Of a DNA stretch of 64,000 bases, positions 54,958 to 63,949 are shown piece by piece (position 1 is the stretch's first letter; each line of letters starts with the position of its first letter). This stretch comes from Hyphomicrobium_A sp044507625. Its GTDB lineage: Bacteria > Pseudomonadota > Alphaproteobacteria > Rhizobiales > Hyphomicrobiaceae. The position numbers and the translations under genes are program-made. The notes below the pieces were generated by a model. It did not search any database, was not told the origin of the DNA, and was given only the letters and a program-made list of their open reading frames with translations. The stretch spans positions 50,809 to 114,808 of the forward strand of contig JBIQJE010000012.1 in NCBI GenBank assembly GCA_044507625.1, given 5' to 3'.

Positions 54958-55079
54958 ATCAGCCTCTCTGGTGATCGCCTTGTGGAGCCCGGCTCCGTCG
55001 CCGGCCGTACCGGAACCAAGGTAAGGCTCAGGATGGGACGCGCTGCGGATTTGCCGCCCGCAGCGCGCCGCGTCCGAGG

Positions 55080-56204
55080 TCAGCTTCCGCCCGGCGGCAC
55101 CACCGAGGTCATCAGGTCGTTGTTCCAGTCGCCGGTGACGGTGAAATGCGCGGCCGCTCCGAGCTCGAACGCCTCGATCAAGTTGTGATTGACGTAGGCG
55201 TAGATGCCCGGCTGTTCGAAGGTGTAGTACGCAGCGCCCGCCGTGCCGCCCGGAATGAACCAGGTCTCCTGATCGACATCCGGAGGCGTGTAGAATTTTC
55301 CGGTCGGCCACACATAGTTCCCATGCCCGCCGATCAGATGCGGACGGGTGTCGCGGTTCGCCTGCGAGTGCACGATGAACACCCTCTCACCCACCGCAGC
55401 TTTTAGCGCATTGCTGCCGGTGAGCGCGCCCACGGCGCCGTTGAACACCACGTGCGTTGGGGTCAGGGTACGCATCACCTCAACGGTGTCCGAGTAGGCC
55501 TCGGCAGGAGTTTCGTACTTTTTGAAATTCCCCTTCTCGTCGCGCGGAATGTAGAAGTCCTGCTCTCCGACGTAATAGACGCGGTCGTAGGGCAGCTCTT
55601 TTCCCTTGCCGTCCGTCAGACCCTCGCGCGGCAGCACCATGATCGCACCGTTCATGCCTGACGTGACGTGCCAGGGAACCATGCCCGGAGGCGCGCAGTG
55701 ATATACGAAAACGCCGGCTTTCGTCGCCTTGAAGCGCAGAACGGTTTGCTCCCCCGGATTGACGAGTGTGAGCGAGGCGCCTCCCAGCGCACCGGTCGCG
55801 GCATGGAAATCGATATTGTGCGGCATCGTGCTGGTCGCAGGGTTGATGAGCGTCAGCTCGACGTAGTCGCCCTGGTGCACGACCATCAGCGGCCCCGGGA
55901 CCGAGCCATTAAACGTCATGGCGTGAACCTCGGTGCCTTTGTCGTCGATGACGATCTTCTTCTCCTCGATCGTCATGGTGAATTCGACGATTTTCGGTGG
56001 ACCTTCTGCCTTCTGCGTATGCGCGTGGACGAAGGGCGGACTGACCAGGTCGACCTTGACACGCGTCAGTGAGGACAGATCCGCCGGCTTGCTCTCTGCC
56101 GCCTGTGCCGGCAACGACGCCGCGCCGGCGAGGAGCAGCAAGGCCATCCCGATAGCCGCCCGGTCCGACCTGGGGCGGCGCGCCATTGCAGTCCACTCAC
56201 CCAT
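55080..56204 (-). CDS. nirK: copper-containing nitrite reductase
   Basis: 374 residues, AGGAGG 7 nt before the ATG. Signal peptide with LLLLAGAASLPAQA-A. Two cupredoxin domains. Type 1 copper: His in TMPHNIDFH, Cys in VYHCAPPGM, His in MVPWH, Met in SGMNGAIMVLP. Type 2 copper: His of NIDFHA, YHC and HLIGGHG. Reduces nitrite to NO in the periplasm, the defining step of denitrification. Normal two-domain length; not the longer three-domain form known from Hyphomicrobium denitrificans. Confidence 0.97.
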   Translation of the reverse strand: MGEWTAMARRPRSDRAAIGMALLLLAGAASLPAQAAESKPADLSSLTRVKVDLVSPPFVHAHTQKAEGPPKIVEFTMTIEEKKIVIDDKGTEVHAMTFNGSVPGPLMVVHQGDYVELTLINPATSTMPHNIDFHAATGALGGASLTLVNPGEQTVLRFKATKAGVFVYHCAPPGMVPWHVTSGMNGAIMVLPREGLTDGKGKELPYDRVYYVGEQDFYIPRDEKGNFKKYETPAEAYSDTVEVMRTLTPTHVVFNGAVGALTGSNALKAAVGERVFIVHSQANRDTRPHLIGGHGNYVWPTGKFYTPPDVDQETWFIPGGTAGAAYYTFEQPGIYAYVNHNLIEAFELGAAAHFTVTGDWNNDLMTSVVPPGGS

Positions 56205-56254
56205 TGCATTTCCTCCTTTTGCATTCAGCCGGAAGTGCCCGCTGAATTCTTTTG

Positions 56255-56260
56255 ACTATA
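56255..56260 (-). promoter_or_regulatory. -10 element of the nirK promoter
   Basis: TATAGT on the minus strand. Its centre is 31 bases from the centre of the FNR-type box at 56282-56295, the spacing expected of a class II promoter (activator at -41.5). Transcription would start near 56248. Confidence 0.6.
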
Positions 56261-56281
56261 GGAGGACGAAGCGCGCGCTCT

Positions 56282-56295
56282 TTGTTGCGAAACAA
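56282..56295. promoter_or_regulatory. FNR/NnrR-type activator box for nirK
   Basis: TTGTT-GCGA-AACAA, a perfect 5-bp inverted repeat in the TTG-N8-CAA layout. It lies 78 bp before the nirK start with TATAGT at class II spacing. An FNR-family protein sensing NO or low oxygen should activate here; the Crp/Fnr gene at 53269-53970 is a candidate. Confidence 0.7.
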
Positions 56296-56504
56296 ATTCA
56301 GATGTCTGCGCGATGCGGCATATTGGGTGATGCGTATCGGACTTGCTGCTGGCGCATAAAAAGTTTGACGCCGCCAATTCATATGGCCTTAGCCGAATAT
56401 TTTCGGCCGCGCGACGGCGCAAACGAATGCGGCGCAATGCAGCGAAATGGACTTGTTATGACCGGCGTCGGCAATGATGCGACATCGAAGTCCGATCCGA
56501 TGCC

Positions 56505-57023
56505 TCAGTTGGGGAGCGAGATCTGCATCATGCACCAATGAACGACCGTATCGATCTGCATCGGCAGGAGCTGTGGTTCCCCGCCGACAAATTCGCTCCA
56601 GGAATCGACGTGAGCGCGATTGAGCCCCACGATGACGGGAACGTCGAGCGTGACAGCCTGTTCGATCAGGCTGCGAAATCCGTTCCCTTCCGCTTCCTGC
56701 TTACCGAACCGGTTGACGATCACGAAATCGGTCGTGGGTCCGACCGAGGATGTCGCCAATCCGACGGCCTGCTCCAGCGCACTCTGGTCGAGACGGCATC
56801 CGCTTGCCAACGCGCCGCGATTTTCCGATGCCTTGATCACCCTGCGTGTCGCCAGGTCCTCCAGCACGATGTCGCAACGGTTCCGGTTGGCGGCTGCCGG
56901 GTTCGACTGGATGGCACCGGCGAGCATGAACCCTTTCGCCCTGAGCTTGCTTGCAAGTTCGCCGATCAGTTCATCGACACGCTGACTTTGCGTTCCATCG
57001 TAGAGAATAGCCGCAATCTTCAT
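56505..57023 (-). CDS. DUF2478 family protein
   Basis: 172 residues from the ATG at 57023. Starts MKIAAILYDGTQSQRVDELI, with GAIQSNPAAANRNRCDIVLEDL, the FVIVNRFGKQEAEGNGF region and VPVIVGLNRAHVDSWSEF, typical of DUF2478, which is related to nucleotide-binding folds (THEP1-like) but lacks a P-loop here. Family members often sit near molybdenum genes. Here it lies upstream of nirK on the same strand, across a 300-bp promoter region. Confidence 0.82.
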   Translation of the reverse strand: MKIAAILYDGTQSQRVDELIGELASKLRAKGFMLAGAIQSNPAAANRNRCDIVLEDLATRRVIKASENRGALASGCRLDQSALEQAVGLATSSVGPTTDFVIVNRFGKQEAEGNGFRSLIEQAVTLDVPVIVGLNRAHVDSWSEFVGGEPQLLPMQIDTVVHWCMMQISLPN

Positions 57024-57145
57024 GACTGCACCTTCCGACACCGCTCGGCGGCGCACGCGCACGCACCGCCGGATCATAACCCGATGGGCCGGCGCCATGA
57101 ATTGCCTTCGGTTAAAGCAGCCGGTATCCCGGACCCGCTCCGACC

Positions 57146-58450
57146 TCAGAAATTGATGAGGGATCCGACGCTCAGGTAGTGGAACGCCCCGATGCCGTCC
57201 AGCTGCGCGCCTTCGATATCGACATCCTGCCTGCGGTATCGGACCCAGACCGACATCGCCGCGGCATCGATCTCTTGCACGGCACCCAGGCCCCAGCGCG
57301 AAAGTTCACTGCCGGTCGCACCCGCATTGAGTGCTGCCGGCGAGAGCTGGTCGATGTATTCGCCATATTCGCCGAAAACGATCGTCGCCCCGAGCGGGGA
57401 CCATTGCCGTCGGATGCCGCCCTTCAAGTACCACTGATGGGTATCGGGCTCGATCAGGCCGCCACGGATGGTTTCTGCGCCGTGGTTGTTCTCGGCGCCA
57501 TAGATGGCGTGCAGGAAAAGCCCTGTCGAAAGATGCTGCAGGTAACCTCCGGCTTGAAAGAAGCTGGAATCCTTGTGGAACGAAACCGCGGGCGGCTGGA
57601 TCAGCTCATCCGTGTTGACCGAGTAGCCGGCGCCAAGCGAGACCTTGAACCCTCCAACTTCGCCCTGGTAGCGGCCGGCAATTTCCCAATCGTCATCTTC
57701 GCCGTAGCTCGCCGATATGGAGAACCCGGCGATGGCTGGGCTATCGTAGCGCACGCCGTTCATCACGATGCCATCGCAGTCGCCGCCCCACGGCCGCTGC
57801 TGCGAATAGCAGTAGCCGAAGTCGCCCCAGCGTAGCTTGAGAAGCTCACCCCCCTGTCGCAGGAAAAAGGCATTGCCGTCAAACAGCACGTAGTTGGCGA
57901 TAACCTGCGTGCCGGAAAGGTCGGTGAACATTGCGACGCTCTTCGAGGCCATCGCATTCTTGCCGACCGAGATTTTGCCGAGTTCGTCGCTGGCGAGATA
58001 CCAGTACGTCATCTGCACGTTGGGGCCGGTGCCCGCATCGGACGTGAACTGATCGAGGGCCATGGGATTGCTCGATAGGTCCTGGATGCGGATCATGTAA
58101 CCGCCCGACCAGCCCGCTGCGATCTTCGCATTGCCCATGAAGCGGAAGTTGGACGCCTGCGTCGGCCCCATGTCGGTTACGTAGGCATTCCGCTCGGCGC
58201 CATCGTCCCAGAACATCACCTGCTTGGCGATATATCCGGTAACCGTCAGACTGACCGCGCGATTGCCTTTCCTCGCCGCCGTCTCTTCAAGCTCAGCGAT
58301 GCGGTCCTCCAGATCTGCACAGCACGCTTCGCCAAGCGATGCCGCCGATGCGCTGGTCCCGGACGCCCAACCCGTCACCGCGAACGCGATCAGGAGTGCT
58401 CCGGCGACAGCGGAACCGGACGAACGCACATTGAATGCCATGAGGCGCAT
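57146..58450 (-). CDS. outer-membrane porin
   Basis: 434 residues. Signal peptide ends near ASA-A; a short coiled coil (ACCADLEDRIAELEETAARK) like the periplasmic stalk of proteobacterial porins, then a 16-strand barrel with SLTVTGYIAKQVMFW, FRFMGNAKIAAGWSGGY, ISVGKNAM, and the last strand YLSVGSLINF with C-terminal Phe. A trimeric diffusion pore, possibly for small anions. Lies two genes upstream of nirK. ATG at 58441 is an alternative start. Confidence 0.9.
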   Translation of the reverse strand: MRLMAFNVRSSGSAVAGALLIAFAVTGWASGTSASAASLGEACCADLEDRIAELEETAARKGNRAVSLTVTGYIAKQVMFWDDGAERNAYVTDMGPTQASNFRFMGNAKIAAGWSGGYMIRIQDLSSNPMALDQFTSDAGTGPNVQMTYWYLASDELGKISVGKNAMASKSVAMFTDLSGTQVIANYVLFDGNAFFLRQGGELLKLRWGDFGYCYSQQRPWGGDCDGIVMNGVRYDSPAIAGFSISASYGEDDDWEIAGRYQGEVGGFKVSLGAGYSVNTDELIQPPAVSFHKDSSFFQAGGYLQHLSTGLFLHAIYGAENNHGAETIRGGLIEPDTHQWYLKGGIRRQWSPLGATIVFGEYGEYIDQLSPAALNAGATGSELSRWGLGAVQEIDAAAMSVWVRYRRQDVDIEGAQLDGIGAFHYLSVGSLINF

Positions 58451-58586
58451 CTCCGCCCGCTTCCATTTGATCGGGACTTTGGCAACCCCTTCATCCGCCG
58501 CTTTGATTTCGGTTAGGCCGACGTGCCCGCCATGTCGCAGCCGACGCCCCGAGAAGGCGCGCTTCGAGCTTCCCGCGGCAACCGTG

Positions 58587-58781
58587 TCAGCGAAACAACG
58601 CCTTCATCCAAGCAACGATGACGCTCCAGAACGTTGCAATGGCAACGAGGAGCGTGATCAGCAGCACAGAAACCGCCATCTGCACGACGCCGAAGTTGGC
58701 TGAGTCTTCGGCGACGAACCAGCTCGCGACAATCGCCGCAACGAACAAAATCGGCCGCAGGATCCAGGAAATGAAGGGCAT
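58587..58781 (-). CDS. small two-helix membrane protein
   Basis: 64 residues made of two hydrophobic helices (about 5-23 ILRPILFVAAIVASWFVA and 31-60 VVQMAVSVLLITLLVAIATF) with a short polar turn AEDSANFG. Inner-membrane protein of unknown function. Coding is supported only by its clean membrane pattern and its fit between porin and TetR genes. Confidence 0.6.
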   Translation of the reverse strand: MPFISWILRPILFVAAIVASWFVAEDSANFGVVQMAVSVLLITLLVAIATFWSVIVAWMKALFR

Positions 58782-58856
58782 GTCGGAGCTCGCAAAATTT
58801 AAAGCTGTGCCGCAGCGGCGATGGGCGAAGACGCGGACGATGAGCTGACCTCGGCG

Positions 58857-59474
58857 CTAATTGCGCGGATTGGGGAGCATCAGGTCGATAGCATTGTCGA
58901 GCAGCGCCTCGACCCGCTGGCGCGACAGCGGCTTGACGCCGAGCAGCATGCGCAGATGCTGGTCGCCGAGAATGGCGCCCACCAACGTCGCGGCGGTGTC
59001 ATCCTTCTTTCCGTAGGCGTGCAGCGCGTCGGCGAGATAGCGCTCGGTCCGGCGGATGACCCGGTCGTGAAACTCCTCGGCCAGCTCGGGACATTGCTTC
59101 GCCTCGGAGATGACGAGGCGCGTCATTTCCACCTGCCGCTCTCCGACGGCGAGGGCGCTGAGTGTCAGCAATTGCTTACGCAGCTCGGCGCGGCTTGGGA
59201 CGGCGCCCGCGGGCAAAGCGGCAAACGGAAAATCGACATCGCTGATCAGCGCGGCAAAGAGGGAGCGCTTATCGGAATAAAGAGCATAGAGGGTTTTCTT
59301 CGACATCCCGGCCCGGCGCGCGATTTCTTCCATCGTCGCAGCACCATAGCCAATCTCGGTAAACACCTGCTCGGCGGCCTCGAGAATTAGGCTCTGCCGC
59401 TCGGCTTTCGTCAGCGTCGGCGGGCGTCCGGGCCGCGCCGTTGCGGCGCGCTGGTCCACATATCTGCTTGACAT
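58857..59474 (-). CDS. TetR/AcrR-family repressor of the RND pump
   Basis: 205 residues: TetR helix-turn-helix EQVFTEIGYGAATMEEIARR, AGMSKKTLYALYSDKRSLFAAL, then a ligand domain (about 80-200) with a C-terminal AefR-like pattern. Divergent from the efflux genes; a perfect palindrome just in front of its start is the likely operator, so it should repress both itself and the pump. Inducer unknown. Confidence 0.9.
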   Translation of the reverse strand: MSSRYVDQRAATARPGRPPTLTKAERQSLILEAAEQVFTEIGYGAATMEEIARRAGMSKKTLYALYSDKRSLFAALISDVDFPFAALPAGAVPSRAELRKQLLTLSALAVGERQVEMTRLVISEAKQCPELAEEFHDRVIRRTERYLADALHAYGKKDDTAATLVGAILGDQHLRMLLGVKPLSRQRVEALLDNAIDLMLPNPRN

Positions 59475-59477
59475 TAT

Positions 59478-59493
59478 GAAACGGCTCCGTTTC
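59478..59493. promoter_or_regulatory. probable TetR operator
   Basis: GAAACGG-CT-CCGTTTC, 7-bp perfect arms around two bases, 3 nt before the TetR start codon and in the 138-bp divergent gap before the efflux genes. Confidence 0.7.
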
Positions 59494-59612
59494 TAAATTC
59501 AGTAAACCGCGGCCGCATCGCAGGCAAGGACCATGTGTCGGAGAATGCCTGCAGATCGCTACTCTGAGTTGGATAGGCCGCACTCATGCACAGATTGGGC
59601 GGGGGATAGTCC

Positions 59613-60785
59613 GTGACGCGAGACAGAGGATTGTTTGCGGTGGCCGCACGCCCGCACAACTCGTCGGCAGCCACACGCTGGATGACGCTTGCGTTGGCCG
59701 CATCGGCAATTTGCGGATCCGCGCACGCCCAAGCTCCACCCGCAGGAGCGCCGCCTCCGAGCGTCATCGTCGAGCCCGTACGCCTGCGCGATGCCGTTGA
59801 TGAGGCAAGCTACATCGGACGTGTCCAGGCGATCGACAAGGTGACGATCCGGGCGCGCGTCGATGGCTTCATCGCCTCCCGCGGTTTCAACGAGGGCGGT
59901 GAGGTGAAGCGCGATCAGATCCTCTTCACCCTCGACAAGGCGCCGTATGAAGCCGCGTTGGAGCTGGCGAAAGCCAACCTTGCCAGCGCGAACGCCGCGC
60001 TGGAGCTGGCACAGGCAACCTACAACCGCACCAAGCCGTTGGCCGAGCGGGGAACATCTTCCCAGGCCGCACTGGACGATGCCCGTTCGAAGCTGGGCCA
60101 GGCGAGCGCAGCCGCCCAGGCGCAGCAGGCGAACCTGAAGCAAGCGGAGCTCAACCTCAGCTACACCGAAATTCGCGCGCCAATGGAAGGGCGCACGGGG
60201 CGCGCCACCTACTCCGTCGGCGAGTACGTGGGCCCGAGCAGCAATCCGCTGGTTACGCTCGTGCGCCAGGACCCGATGTATGTGGCCTTTCCGGTGCCCC
60301 AGCGCGTGCTGCTGTCGGTCCGCCGCGAAGGGCGCAAGGCCGAGAACGTGCTGGTACGGCTGAAGCTGCCGGACGGCAGCACTTACGCACACGACGGCGC
60401 CATCAAGTTTTCCGAAGTCGAGGGCAACGCCGGCACCGACACCATCACTGTCCGGGCCGAGTTTCCCAATCCCGAACGCCTGCTCGTCGATCAGCAGATC
60501 GTCGGCGTGAGTGTGCTGTCGAAGAAGCCCGAGCTGAGGCTCATGATGTCCCAGGCTGCGCTGCTGCTCGACCAGCAGGGTGCGTACGTGCTGCGCGTCA
60601 CGCCGGACAACAAGGTCGAGTCGCGCCGCATCGAGGTCGGTGAGCAGCGCGGTCCGCTCATCGTCGTCAAGAGCGGTCTTGCCGAAGGCGACCGCGTCAT
60701 CACCAGCGGGCATCAGAAAGTGCGTCCGGGCGTGACCGTCGATCCGAGCGAGGTCAAGGACGATCTCGAAGCGACCAAGGGCTAG
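59613..60785 (+). CDS. RND efflux periplasmic adaptor (MexE/AcrA type)
   Basis: 390 residues from a GTG with GGGGG 7 nt upstream. Signal peptide ends near AHA-Q. Order: beta-barrel start, lipoyl half (TIRARVDGFIASRGFNEGGEV), coiled-coil hairpin (about 100-165, ALELAKANLASANAALELAQ), second lipoyl half (YTEIRAPMEGRTGRATYSVG), barrel and membrane-proximal domains. Joins the inner-membrane pump to an outer-membrane channel. No OprM/TolC gene is seen in the window. Confidence 0.93.
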   Translation: MTRDRGLFAVAARPHNSSAATRWMTLALAASAICGSAHAQAPPAGAPPPSVIVEPVRLRDAVDEASYIGRVQAIDKVTIRARVDGFIASRGFNEGGEVKRDQILFTLDKAPYEAALELAKANLASANAALELAQATYNRTKPLAERGTSSQAALDDARSKLGQASAAAQAQQANLKQAELNLSYTEIRAPMEGRTGRATYSVGEYVGPSSNPLVTLVRQDPMYVAFPVPQRVLLSVRREGRKAENVLVRLKLPDGSTYAHDGAIKFSEVEGNAGTDTITVRAEFPNPERLLVDQQIVGVSVLSKKPELRLMMSQAALLLDQQGAYVLRVTPDNKVESRRIEVGEQRGPLIVVKSGLAEGDRVITSGHQKVRPGVTVDPSEVKDDLEATKG

Positions 60786-60805
60786 TAGGGGCGCAGGCCG
60801 GCATC

Positions 60806-63800
60806 ATGATCTTTGATATTTTCATTCGTCGGCCCCGGCTGGCGATGGTGATTTCCATCGTCATCACCCTGGCGGGTCTTATCGCTACGCAGACGATCCC
60901 CGTCGCGCAGTATCCCGAGATCGCGCCGCCCACGGTGCGCGTCAGTGCCTCCTATCCCGGCGCGGACGCCAATACGGTCGAGGAGAGCATCGCCCAGCCG
61001 CTCGAAAACGCCATCAACGGCGTGACGGGCATGCGCTACATGAAGTCCACCTCGGCGAACGACGGCTCCTATTCGCTCACCGTATCGTTCCTGCTCGGCA
61101 CCGACGCCGACATCGATACGGTCAACGTCCAGAACCGCGCCAATCTGGCAACGGCAAAGCTGCCCGAGGAGGTCCGACGCACCGGCCTCACCATCTCCAA
61201 GGTGTCGACCGACCTGTTGCAGGTGTTCCTCTTCTATTCGCCGCAGGGCGACAAGGATCAGCTGTTCCTGTCGAACTTCGTCACCCTCAACATTCTCGAC
61301 GAGCTGAAGCGTATTCCGGGCGTCGGCGACGCCTCCATCTTCGGCGCGCGCGACTATGCCATGCGCATCTGGATCGATCCGCAGAAGCTCGCGAACTTCG
61401 GTCTTTCCGCCCAGGACGTCATCCTTGCCATCCAGTCCCAGAACCTTCAGGCGGCGGCAGGACGTATCGGCGCGGCGCCACTTTCAGCCGATCAGCAGCT
61501 CCAGCTCACGGTGACGACCAAGGGGCGCCTTTCGACGACGGACGAGTTCGGCAACATCATCGTGCGGTCGGGCGGCGATGGCTCATTCGTACGCGTGCGC
61601 GACGTGGCGCGCATCGAGCTGCAAGCCGCCTCGTTCGACACCGAAGCCCGCTATGACGGCAAGCCGGCGGCGCCCGTCGGTATCTATCTGTCGCCGGGCG
61701 CGAACGCGGTGAACGTGGCGACTGCGGTCTCAAAGCGTCTCGAAGAGCTGCGCGACCGCTTTCCGGCGGGCGTGAAGTTCGCCTACGTCTACAACACCGC
61801 CGAGTTCGTGTCGGCGATGATCGACAAGGTCATCCACACGCTGATCGAGGCCTTTGCGCTCGTCGCCATCGTCGTCTTTGTCTTCCTCGGCCGTCTCCGT
61901 CCAACATTCATCCCGCTCATCGCCGTGCCGGTGGCGATCATCGGCACATTCGCCGTGCTTCTGGCCGCGGGGTTCTCGGCAAATACGATCTCGCTTCTCG
62001 CGCTCGTGCTCGCCATCGGCATCGTCGTCGACGACGCCATCATCGTGGTGGAGAACGTCGAGCGCGTGATGCACGAGGAGCCGCACCTGACACCCGCCGA
62101 GGCCACGCACAAGGCAATGTCGGAGATCGCCGGTCCGGTGATCGCCATTACCCTGGTGCTGCTCTCCGTCTTCGTCCCCGTCGCCTTTCTTGCCGGGTCG
62201 TCTGGCGTCCTCTTCCGGCAATTCGCCGTCACCATCTCCGCGGCCATGGTGATCTCCGCGATCAACGCGCTGACGCTGTCCCCGGCCCTGTGCTCGATCC
62301 TTCTGACGCCCGGACATCCGCGCGGCATCATGAAATACGTGACGGGCTTCATCGACGCCATCGCCCACGGCTATGCCGCGATCGTGCGCCGGCTGGTCAT
62401 TGTTTCGATATTGAGCATCATCGCACTGGTGGCGATCGCAGGCGCGACCTGGGTGATTTTCCAGCGCACGCCGTCCGGCTTCCTTCCCGATGAGGACAAG
62501 GGCTTCGTCATCGGCGTCATCACGCTACCGGCGGGCGCTTCGCTCAACCGGACATCCCAGGCCGCGAGCAAGGCCGAGGCCATCGTGCGTAACGACCCGG
62601 CCGTCGACGGCGTCACCAGCGTGCTGGGCCTCGACTTCCTCGGCGGCGGCGCCGCATCGAACGGTGGCGTCATGTTCATCCGCCTGAAGCCGTACGAACA
62701 GCGCACCTCGCCCGACATGCACTCGACCGCGGTGGCCGGACGTCTCGTCGGCGCCCTGTCCACCATCCAGGAGGGGCGCATCATTGCGGTCAATCCGCCG
62801 TCGATCTCGGGCCTCGGCCAGGTCGGTGGCTTCGAGTACGTGCTCGAGGCGCTGCGAGGACAGAGCGCGGCCGAGATGGCCGCGGCGATGCGCGGCCTCG
62901 TTGTCGCCGCCAATCAGCGCCCCGAGCTCGCTGCCGTGTTCTCCACCTTCGAGGCCGAAACGCCGCAGATCCGTCTCGACATCGACCGCGACAAGACACG
63001 GGCGCTCAACATCTCGCTCGCCGATGTTTTCGCGGCCCTGCAGGCAACGCTCGGCGGCTATTACATCAACGACTTCAATCTCTACGGACGGACCTGGACC
63101 GTACGCATGCAGGCGGAGCAGCAGTTCCGCAGCAACCTCAACGATATCTCCGCCATCTACGTGCGAAACAGCTCTGGCGAGATGACGCCGATGTCGGCCA
63201 TCGCCGACGTTCGCCTCGACGTGGGTCCACGCACGCTGACGCGCTACAACAACTACCGCGCCGTCTCCATCAACGGCGGCGCAGCGCCCGGGCGGGGCCC
63301 CGGCGATGCCATCGAGGCAATGCAGGAGGTCTCGGCGGCGACACTGCCGCAGGGATTCACTTACGAGTGGACGGGACAGGCGCGCGAACAGATCGAATCC
63401 GCAGGGCAAACGCTCATCGTCCTCGGCCTCGCCATGGTGTTCGCATACCTGTTCCTCGTAGCTCTCTATGAGAGCTGGATGACGCCGGTTCCCGTGCTCC
63501 TGTCGGTGATCGTGTCCATTCTCGGCGCTGTTGCCGCGCTATGGCTGCTCGGCATGAGTTTTACGCTCTACGCGCAAATCGGGCTCGTCGTACTTGTTGC
63601 GCTCGCGGCCAAGAACGCGATTCTCATCGTGGCCTTCTCCATTGAACGGCGCGCGGCGGGAGACTCACTCCTGCAATCGGCGGTCGACGGTGCACGGCTC
63701 CGGTTCCGGCCGGTGATGATGACGAGCTTCGCTTTCATCATGGGTCTTATCCCCCTCGTGCGTGCGAACGGCCCGGGCGCCGACAGCATGATCGCCGTCG

Positions 63801-63949
63801 GTGTACCGGTGCTGGCGGGCATGCTCGCGGCATCCGTGTTCGGCGTTTTCCTGATCCCGATGCTCTACGTCGTCTTCCAGCGCCTCCAGGAGGGCCGCGC
63901 GAAAGACGTCGAGTCCAAGGAAGCGGAGCAACCCGCACCCAACGGCTAG
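60806..63949 (+). CDS. RND multidrug efflux permease (AcrB/MexF, HAE1)
   Basis: 1047 residues, full length. Twelve membrane helices with two large periplasmic loops; starts MIFDIFIRRPRLAMVISIV, with PVAQYPEIAPPTVRVSASYPG, the proton-relay Asp pair in LAIGIVVDDAIIVVENVERV, and ARLRFRPVMMTSFAFIMGL near the end. Proton-driven drug and solvent export. Follows the adaptor by 20 bp; controlled by the TetR gene. Likely substrates: hydrophobic organics, not readable from sequence. Confidence 0.95.
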   Translation: MIFDIFIRRPRLAMVISIVITLAGLIATQTIPVAQYPEIAPPTVRVSASYPGADANTVEESIAQPLENAINGVTGMRYMKSTSANDGSYSLTVSFLLGTDADIDTVNVQNRANLATAKLPEEVRRTGLTISKVSTDLLQVFLFYSPQGDKDQLFLSNFVTLNILDELKRIPGVGDASIFGARDYAMRIWIDPQKLANFGLSAQDVILAIQSQNLQAAAGRIGAAPLSADQQLQLTVTTKGRLSTTDEFGNIIVRSGGDGSFVRVRDVARIELQAASFDTEARYDGKPAAPVGIYLSPGANAVNVATAVSKRLEELRDRFPAGVKFAYVYNTAEFVSAMIDKVIHTLIEAFALVAIVVFVFLGRLRPTFIPLIAVPVAIIGTFAVLLAAGFSANTISLLALVLAIGIVVDDAIIVVENVERVMHEEPHLTPAEATHKAMSEIAGPVIAITLVLLSVFVPVAFLAGSSGVLFRQFAVTISAAMVISAINALTLSPALCSILLTPGHPRGIMKYVTGFIDAIAHGYAAIVRRLVIVSILSIIALVAIAGATWVIFQRTPSGFLPDEDKGFVIGVITLPAGASLNRTSQAASKAEAIVRNDPAVDGVTSVLGLDFLGGGAASNGGVMFIRLKPYEQRTSPDMHSTAVAGRLVGALSTIQEGRIIAVNPPSISGLGQVGGFEYVLEALRGQSAAEMAAAMRGLVVAANQRPELAAVFSTFEAETPQIRLDIDRDKTRALNISLADVFAALQATLGGYYINDFNLYGRTWTVRMQAEQQFRSNLNDISAIYVRNSSGEMTPMSAIADVRLDVGPRTLTRYNNYRAVSINGGAAPGRGPGDAIEAMQEVSAATLPQGFTYEWTGQAREQIESAGQTLIVLGLAMVFAYLFLVALYESWMTPVPVLLSVIVSILGAVAALWLLGMSFTLYAQIGLVVLVALAAKNAILIVAFSIERRAAGDSLLQSAVDGARLRFRPVMMTSFAFIMGLIPLVRANGPGADSMIAVGVPVLAGMLAASVFGVFLIPMLYVVFQRLQEGRAKDVESKEAEQPAPNG

